The position numbers were made by a program, and so were the translations under genes. Of a stretch of DNA of 64,000 nt, positions 58,201 through 64,000 are shown in pieces. Under the pieces are notes generated by a model that was not told where the DNA came from, ran no database searches, and was given only the letters and a program-made list of their open reading frames with translations. Every line of letters begins with the position of its first letter. Positions within the stretch are counted from its first letter, which is position 1. The stretch is from contig CM077116.1 in assembly GCA_039619475.1 (NCBI GenBank), positions 383,122,760 through 383,186,759 of the forward strand, written 5' to 3'. The DNA is from Icerya purchasi. Lineage: Eukaryota > Arthropoda > Insecta > Hemiptera > Monophlebidae.

Positions 58201-60622
58201 GCTTTCTTTATGTTAACGTACGGAATATACGGATCTTTTCTGATGTTAGTCACGTTATTACTTTCCGCTCGTATTAGTCTGTTATCGTTTAATCGGTTTC
58301 GTTCACCCGGACAGATTTTATTCGCAATCACAATAGGAATGTCGTTCGGCTCATTCGGCCGATTTGGTTTGATTTCGGAAGATCCGTCAGTCCCATCGTT
58401 ATCGTCCGTACCGTCACTATTACCGTCAGTACTACAGGTACCGTTCTGGGAAGCTACTCCGGAAGAGGACGCTGCTTTGCTTATCGGTACAGTTTCATTT
58501 TGTCTAGTTGCATCTGCTGAACAATCTTTCGCGTTCGAAAAAAACTCGCTCATTTTTCATTTGCGTCCGCCTTGCCCAGTTGTACCTGTCGAGAGTGTCT
58601 GGGAATGGATTTTTTACGGTTCCGTGGAAATTGCAATATTTCCTAAAAATGGATATCTCATTCGTTCGCGTAATAATGAAGAAAACAAAAATGTAGATGA
58701 CCGTCCCTTGGAAACGCGTATTGCGTAGAATATGTTTTTTTTTATTAAATGTTTTATAAATGCGAGAATTCGTTCAAACAAATTAATTTTTCTCGCGTCT
58801 AGACACTGATTGGTTCCTTTCGAAGTCCAATTAAATTAAATAAATAAATAATAATAATAATAATAATTTTTCTCGCGTTCACGGATTTCTTTTTATGCTT
58901 TATTTATAGTTTTCAATATATAATTGAAACTCAAAAGTCAGAAAATTAAAATGCGATGGAGAAACGGTAATTAAAATATTTTGTAACAATTCAGACTATA
59001 GGAGTGTGCGAGGTAAGTTTAAAACTTCTGTTAAAAAGTGATAACGGTGAAGCTTTATAGTACGTGTAGATGTTTCACAGTAGCCAGGACACTTTAAACA
59101 ATAATCAGTTGATTCCTTCGAAATGTAAACCATGTTTAAGTAAACTTAATTTCGCGAAAGTTATCATTTGACAAAAAAAAAAAAAAAAAAAGTATCAAAT
59201 GTTCCAAGCGCGTGTTGAGATGTAAAATTTGAAAAGACAAATTATCAGAATCGGACATGCGGTTTTGACGAGATGACCTGAAAATTTGACCGAAATCGGA
59301 TTTATTTTACGTTAATAGGTTTTTTGATCGGTGAAGTAAGCAAGTTAAAATTCGAAATCTGTTCTTCTAAGGTAACGAAAAAAGTTGCTTCTTCAATTAC
59401 GGACTGAGACATCGTTCAAAAATAAATCTGCTACAATTCTCAATCTTTTATTAATACTCCGAAAAAATTATACCTGGTTTTTTTATTTATTTATTTTCTT
59501 TTTTCGGAATAAAACATTTCGGTTTTTAAACTTGCAAATTTTTATTTGTTGGAACAAATACCGGAAATCTTAATATATAGTATATTGTTTAAATTATATT
59601 ATTCACGAATCAATTTGGCTCGTGAATTACCTACATCCTGAAAAACGATTGGGTGACTTTTTTTCATCGAAACCACGTTTTCTATATTTCGGAAGCAAAG
59701 AGGAATTTATCTATATTTTCAATGCGCAGTAATCGAACCAAGCTCTTTACCAGTAAATCACCACTGACTAACAACTATGTTATGGTAGCTATGTGAAACG
59801 TGTTATCAGTTTTAGAAGTAATTTTTCACTGGCCATAATTTGACGATTGTGTATCCATTAAACTATACGTTTATTTCTGTTTCTGGCATGTTCGATTTCA
59901 TTTCTCAGTTAACTTGATGCATTAATTTGTCGTTTCAGATTTTAATAATATTGCTTTTATTTTATTTGTTGACAAAATTTAATGACCACACCTGTTAATT
60001 ATAAGGGAACGTATAAAACGGATGAACAATTACGATAATAACGTTCTGTAAAATGTTACAGCGATAAAATTACGATACCGAAGATTTTTGCAGGCACGTC
60101 ACTTTTTAATGGTATTGAAATACTCCAAATAATTTTAATTATTTTAGTTGTCATAAATTTCATCTGCTCTCCTAGAAAACAATAAAAAACATAAATGGTG
60201 AAGGTGAATTTTAATGCGAGATAAGTTGATTTGTAACGAATTCAACTAGGGAAAAGAAGAAAAATTATTTTTATCTTTCTTGTTATTTTTCCAACTTTGA
60301 AATTAAAAATTAAAATTTATTAGTTAAATTGTTGAATAGTAAATATCTTCTCCTATTACGTAATATTTCTAGAGATGAGACAAAAGCTTTTTCTCTTTTT
60401 CTTCTATTTATTTCTTTTACAATCTAATTACATTCTAATTGTATAATTTTGTTTATCAGTGTGTGTATGAAATACATAAGTCAGGCGATAGAACGGTTAA
60501 ATGAAAAATCCGATGTCAATGAAAGAGATTTGTCTTTAATAGAAAACATTTTACGCACTGAACGGGATCCTAAGTTGGCCTGCATATTTGCTCTGGATTT
60601 AATACTAGTTGGCATCGATACG
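44661..60622 (+). CDS. Cyp301a1: Mitochondrial-clan cytochrome P450, CYP301A1-like (six exons, 3' part outside window)
   Basis: Heme-thiolate monooxygenase of the insect mitochondrial P450 clan; CYP301A1 is known from Drosophila to act in cuticle formation, and its substrate is not established. Six exons with GT/AG borders join in frame to 343 codons: 44661-44883, 49641-49887, 53655-53771, 53915-53991, 54855-55056 and 60460-60622. Residues 1-50 are Arg/Lys/Ser-rich and almost free of acidic residues early on, fitting a mitochondrial presequence. The proline-rich hinge VPGPKPIP is at 55-62. The C-helix WREFR is at 162-166. The I-helix [11 protein letters not shown] ends at 343, where the proton-delivery [AG]Gx[DE]T motif should be. 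The ExxR and Cys heme-loop exons lie beyond 64000. A CAG acceptor just before the ATG implies an upstream 5' exon that I could not locate. The subfamily call rests on remembered family sequence, so CYP301B1 or CYP49A1 remain alternatives. Confidence 0.85.
44884..49640. other. P450 intron 1
   Basis: About 4.76 kb, AT-rich, with a 17-bp C run at 47310-47327. Positions about 48560-49075 are less AT-rich; a minus-strand frame (49073-48852, with [17 protein letters not shown]) and flanking broken frames suggest an unidentified decayed transposon. No other feature is seen. Confidence 0.6.
49641..49887 (+). CDS. Cyp301a1: P450 exon 2
   Basis: Acceptor TTGGAACAG|GA, donor GT|GTAAGT, phase 2. It encodes [11 protein letters not shown] through [18 protein letters not shown] and [10 protein letters not shown] to [11 protein letters not shown], the N-terminal beta-sheet and B-helix region of mitochondrial P450s. 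Confidence 0.9.
50873..50920 (-). ncRNA. Hammerhead-ribozyme-like motif, left arm
   Basis: Exact mirror image of the right-arm motif, with the same core strings and the same stem II defect. Confidence 0.35.
50963..51010 (+). ncRNA. Hammerhead-ribozyme-like motif, right arm
   Basis: The order is ATTTAG, then CTGATGA, then TGGGTTATGCCC, then GAAA, then ACGTTT, then CTAAAT. CUGAUGA and GAAA are the conserved core strings. ATTTAG and CTAAAT pair perfectly as stem I, GGG/CCC form stem II, and AACGTT gives a two-base-pair stem III as in the minimal type I hammerheads of Penelope-like elements. An unpaired U between CUGAUGA and stem II departs from the canonical core, so activity is uncertain. The mirror copy lies on the minus strand at 50920-50873. 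Confidence 0.35.
51201..51326. repeat. Second palindrome in intron 2
   Basis: Arms of 57 bp (51201-51257 and 51270-51326) with one mismatch surround a 12-bp loop. The arms contain ATCAGGATAGACATATCATG. It lies between the first palindrome and the right arm of the outer inverted repeat. Confidence 0.9.
51530..52430 (-). pseudogene. LINE ORF1 fragment: PHD-like finger, spacer, FP_C/L1-like nucleic-acid-binding domain
   Basis: Read on the minus strand with frame breaks, the 5' part (about 52390-52280) encodes a PHD-like zinc finger ([18 protein letters not shown]). A middle part (about 51990-51890) gives LLNRVADLE and [16 protein letters not shown]. The 3' part (about 51720-51560) gives [19 protein letters not shown] and [18 protein letters not shown]. 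This order is known from ORF1 proteins of some insect CR1/Jockey-like LINEs, whose C-terminal domain resembles the baculovirus FP protein. The protein would bind LINE RNA. Several stops make it dead. No ORF2 follows on the left. Confidence 0.75.
53107..53398. mobile_element. MITE-like element with GCGTCGCCAGC termini
   Basis: The left end GCGTCGCCAGC and right end GCTGGCGACGC are exact 11-bp inverted repeats. Inward of them lie a G run and a C run (CAGGGGGGCAAG and CTGCCCCCACG). The interior is about 290 bp long, AT-rich and non-coding. No convincing target duplication was seen, so the true ends may differ by a few bases. Confidence 0.5.
53588..53642. repeat. (TA)n microsatellite in intron 2
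   Basis: TA units with two TG interruptions end 12 bp before the exon 3 acceptor. Confidence 0.95.
53655..53771 (+). CDS. Cyp301a1: P450 exon 3 (C-helix)
   Basis: Acceptor TTTTTCTAG|G, donor AG|GTCAGT, phase 2. It encodes [20 protein letters not shown]..., with the WxxxR heme-propionate contact of the C-helix. Confidence 0.92.
53915..53991 (+). CDS. Cyp301a1: P450 exon 4
   Basis: Acceptor TTCTAG|G, donor T|GTAAGT, phase 1. It encodes [20 protein letters not shown] and then HKWSLE, a 77-nt exon typical of this gene's E-helix region. Confidence 0.9.
53992..54854. other. P450 intron 4
   Basis: 863 bp, AT-rich, with no recognised feature. Confidence 0.6.
54855..55056 (+). CDS. Cyp301a1: P450 exon 5
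   Basis: Acceptor GATTTTCAG|G, donor GA|GTAATT, phase 2. It encodes [18 protein letters not shown] through [19 protein letters not shown] to RNMDYFV, the E- to G-helix region conserved in mitochondrial P450s. Confidence 0.92.
55118..55232. repeat. (TA)n microsatellite in intron 5
   Basis: TA units with scattered interruptions lie between exon 5 and the nested antisense ORF. Confidence 0.95.
55323..58553 (-). CDS. Nested intronless ORF, 1076 aa, charged low-complexity protein of unknown function
   Basis: A single uninterrupted frame on the strand opposite the P450 lies wholly within its intron 5. The start context is AAAAATGAG and the stop is TAA. The protein is rich in Lys, Arg, Glu, Ser, Thr and Asp, with few hydrophobic stretches. 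It has an acidic Gly/Asp/Asn run near residues 45-60, Lys/Arg clusters that could be nuclear signals (RRRRKDR near 130; [11 protein letters not shown] about two thirds along), and an imperfect duplication at about 394-426 of the form EEAAxNKTKxDCCR. No enzymatic motif, signal peptide or membrane segment is seen. GC content is clearly higher than in the surrounding intron, and a length of 1076 codons without a stop is not expected by chance. Opposite-strand frames here (such as 55471-56268) are shadows. I recognise no family; a disordered nuclear protein or retrogene is an inference. Confidence 0.7.
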   Translation of the reverse strand: MSEFFSNAKDCSADATRQNETVPISKAASSSGVASQNGTCSTDGNSDGTDDNDGTDGSSEIKPNRPNEPNDIPIVIANKICPGERNRLNDNRLIRAESNNVTNIRKDPYIPYVNIKKADRKFLSNRIFVRRRRKDRIQNYCNKPGRKCDAGAKATRAILTIAATERNASESEKGAQRRKAGTTVGRTYDSDIKKLRPQQPYSKTMFRRWWRDASNGNGGRSLDRPKSKINKNITMTRIKGVSRNSTVFDRPCQVPDKLSFVRSTSSTKSLLKTTELPIYNLGNVCQVSKRTLHARNTMPTETTGSAARKSQRVKNAAAVTEHMVVGNEHKETRQQDKSVRPSSDDGSSNDDESGNAVAKKSHTISVDNADDSHRAKGPQLDKELTEMFEIRRRIFEEAATNKTKKDCCRKEGIPEEAAVNKTKTDCCRTENITTGPSDFENLPSAVDRQRPSPKADNEDVYTTEQLQNYLHPVQQRAEPVKSLTRNSSLAEPSKDLPAMTRYSRIPSMTMDAITESAQKSITKSLNPTVVASLKPVADIAQKGSTRMRDIKPTTDITPSDNNTKDVPDVCKNRRLKKATVNESPGKERNKTDKERTDEERINPCRKKKNATDVKSSGIGKTEEEKKGVKHAEYGDDKGSGNDKDRKAGTVFVEKIKCKSIERTDAQKIKPNDRSNSGPDQQNSSSKAPAILPGIPESRQRMQVSPTQPMESFRCDALLRNNREMETKRLASPRRTKGDRPSVSFARIKRLPSKRKEKPLSPAYSAREKRKRRRIKKTSSEKSSKKTRDRQGIRRKTKKKSSLKNREWQQFPGGCVKPRGISGKDEAAVKGEKRRTEETASSGSRKRPADLKRNRKTTSPRKAAKKIENMDEADDKAQPPTSRLPDICARHRKNAQPTDEYEQKRQQTKLTDMLERKVTISEEKLSNEQSRGPGIQMVCRRKSLKAKDTPFEDERQQKRGGGAVIEKKSESKKGSEVQPKTKTKVGSEEASGSDSEGEKSFRRRKINIWKTPLIQVRSTKASTLRQTSNYKSCGKLFAKGTLDDERQLDSQSEEMQKEKIRKNNHLHKQKDTIANKF
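58554..60459. other. Remainder of P450 intron 5, upstream of the nested ORF
   Basis: The GC-richer character continues to about 58730, so the nested gene's 5' UTR may lie there. The rest is AT-rich, with an (AAT)n at 58843-58866. On the minus strand at about 59800-59695 a B-box-like GGTTCGATTAC occurs, too little for a tRNA or SINE call. Confidence 0.4.
60460..60622 (+). CDS. Cyp301a1: P450 exon 6 (H- to I-helix)
   Basis: Acceptor TTTATCAG|T, donor ACG|GTAAAT, phase 0. It encodes [14 protein letters not shown] and, at the end, [10 protein letters not shown] with the I-helix oxygen-activation motif. This is the last P450 exon recognised in the window. Confidence 0.9.
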
Positions 60623-60806
60623 GTAAATAGATACACTTTTTTTTTTCGTTTCGCAGTATTCGTATTCAGTTTATACAATAAAACACTTCCTGTGTTAAAT
60701 TTTAATAAACAAAATGTATAAAAATTCGACATTTTATTTCTTAACTATATAATTAAAACCCCATTTTATAACCAAAAAAATATATATTTTTCAGGCGACA
60801 GTATTC

Positions 60807-64000
<3,194 letters not shown>

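Noticed and set aside
59690..59805. tRNA or SINE on the minus strand with GGTTCGATTAC
   Set aside because: Only a B-box-like string is convincing; there is no paired acceptor stem and no flanking duplication.

Overview
This is an AT-rich animal genomic window, almost certainly from an insect. It has introns with GT/AG borders, no dense bacterial-style coding, many decayed transposons, and a mitochondrial-clan cytochrome P450 that closely resembles insect CYP301A1. The species cannot be named from the sequence.

Layout. Positions 1-31000 are mostly AT-rich non-coding DNA carrying transposon debris: four 5'-truncated copies of one LINE family (LINE-A), a hAT/ZMYM-type DNA transposon with a perfect 8-bp target duplication, hAT and Harbinger-like non-autonomous elements, an LTR plus leader with tandem tRNA-Lys primer-binding sites, a tRNA-derived SINE head, simple repeats and a nearly perfect 250-bp palindrome. 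Positions 31980-34507 are bounded by inverted clusters of a 17-bp motif. Positions 34538-41015 hold a full-length I/Jockey-like LINE with a 15-bp target-site duplication, a gag-like ORF1 broken by two apparent frameshifts, and an open EN-RT-RNase H ORF2 of about 1257 codons. Positions 41000-44200 carry a tRNA-derived SINE (13-bp target duplication), a hAT-type MITE and a second LINE fragment (LINE-B).

From 44661 to beyond the right edge runs the one clear host gene of known family, a mitochondrial P450 on the plus strand. Six exons (343 codons, all phases consistent) reach the I-helix; the K-helix and heme-binding exons lie outside the window. Intron 5 contains, on the opposite strand, an uninterrupted 1076-codon ORF for a charged, low-complexity protein of unknown function. 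Intron 2 contains nested inverted repeats, one of which has a hammerhead-ribozyme-like motif in both arms and looks like a tail-to-tail retroelement insertion. Intron 6 opens with an apparently pure 1.75-kb (ATT)n tract.

The most interesting items are the intron-nested ORF, the palindromic retroelement with paired hammerhead-like motifs, a GATGATGGG...CCC hairpin shared by the 3' ends of several retroelements, the tandem primer-binding-site repeats at two loci, and the (ATT)n tract.
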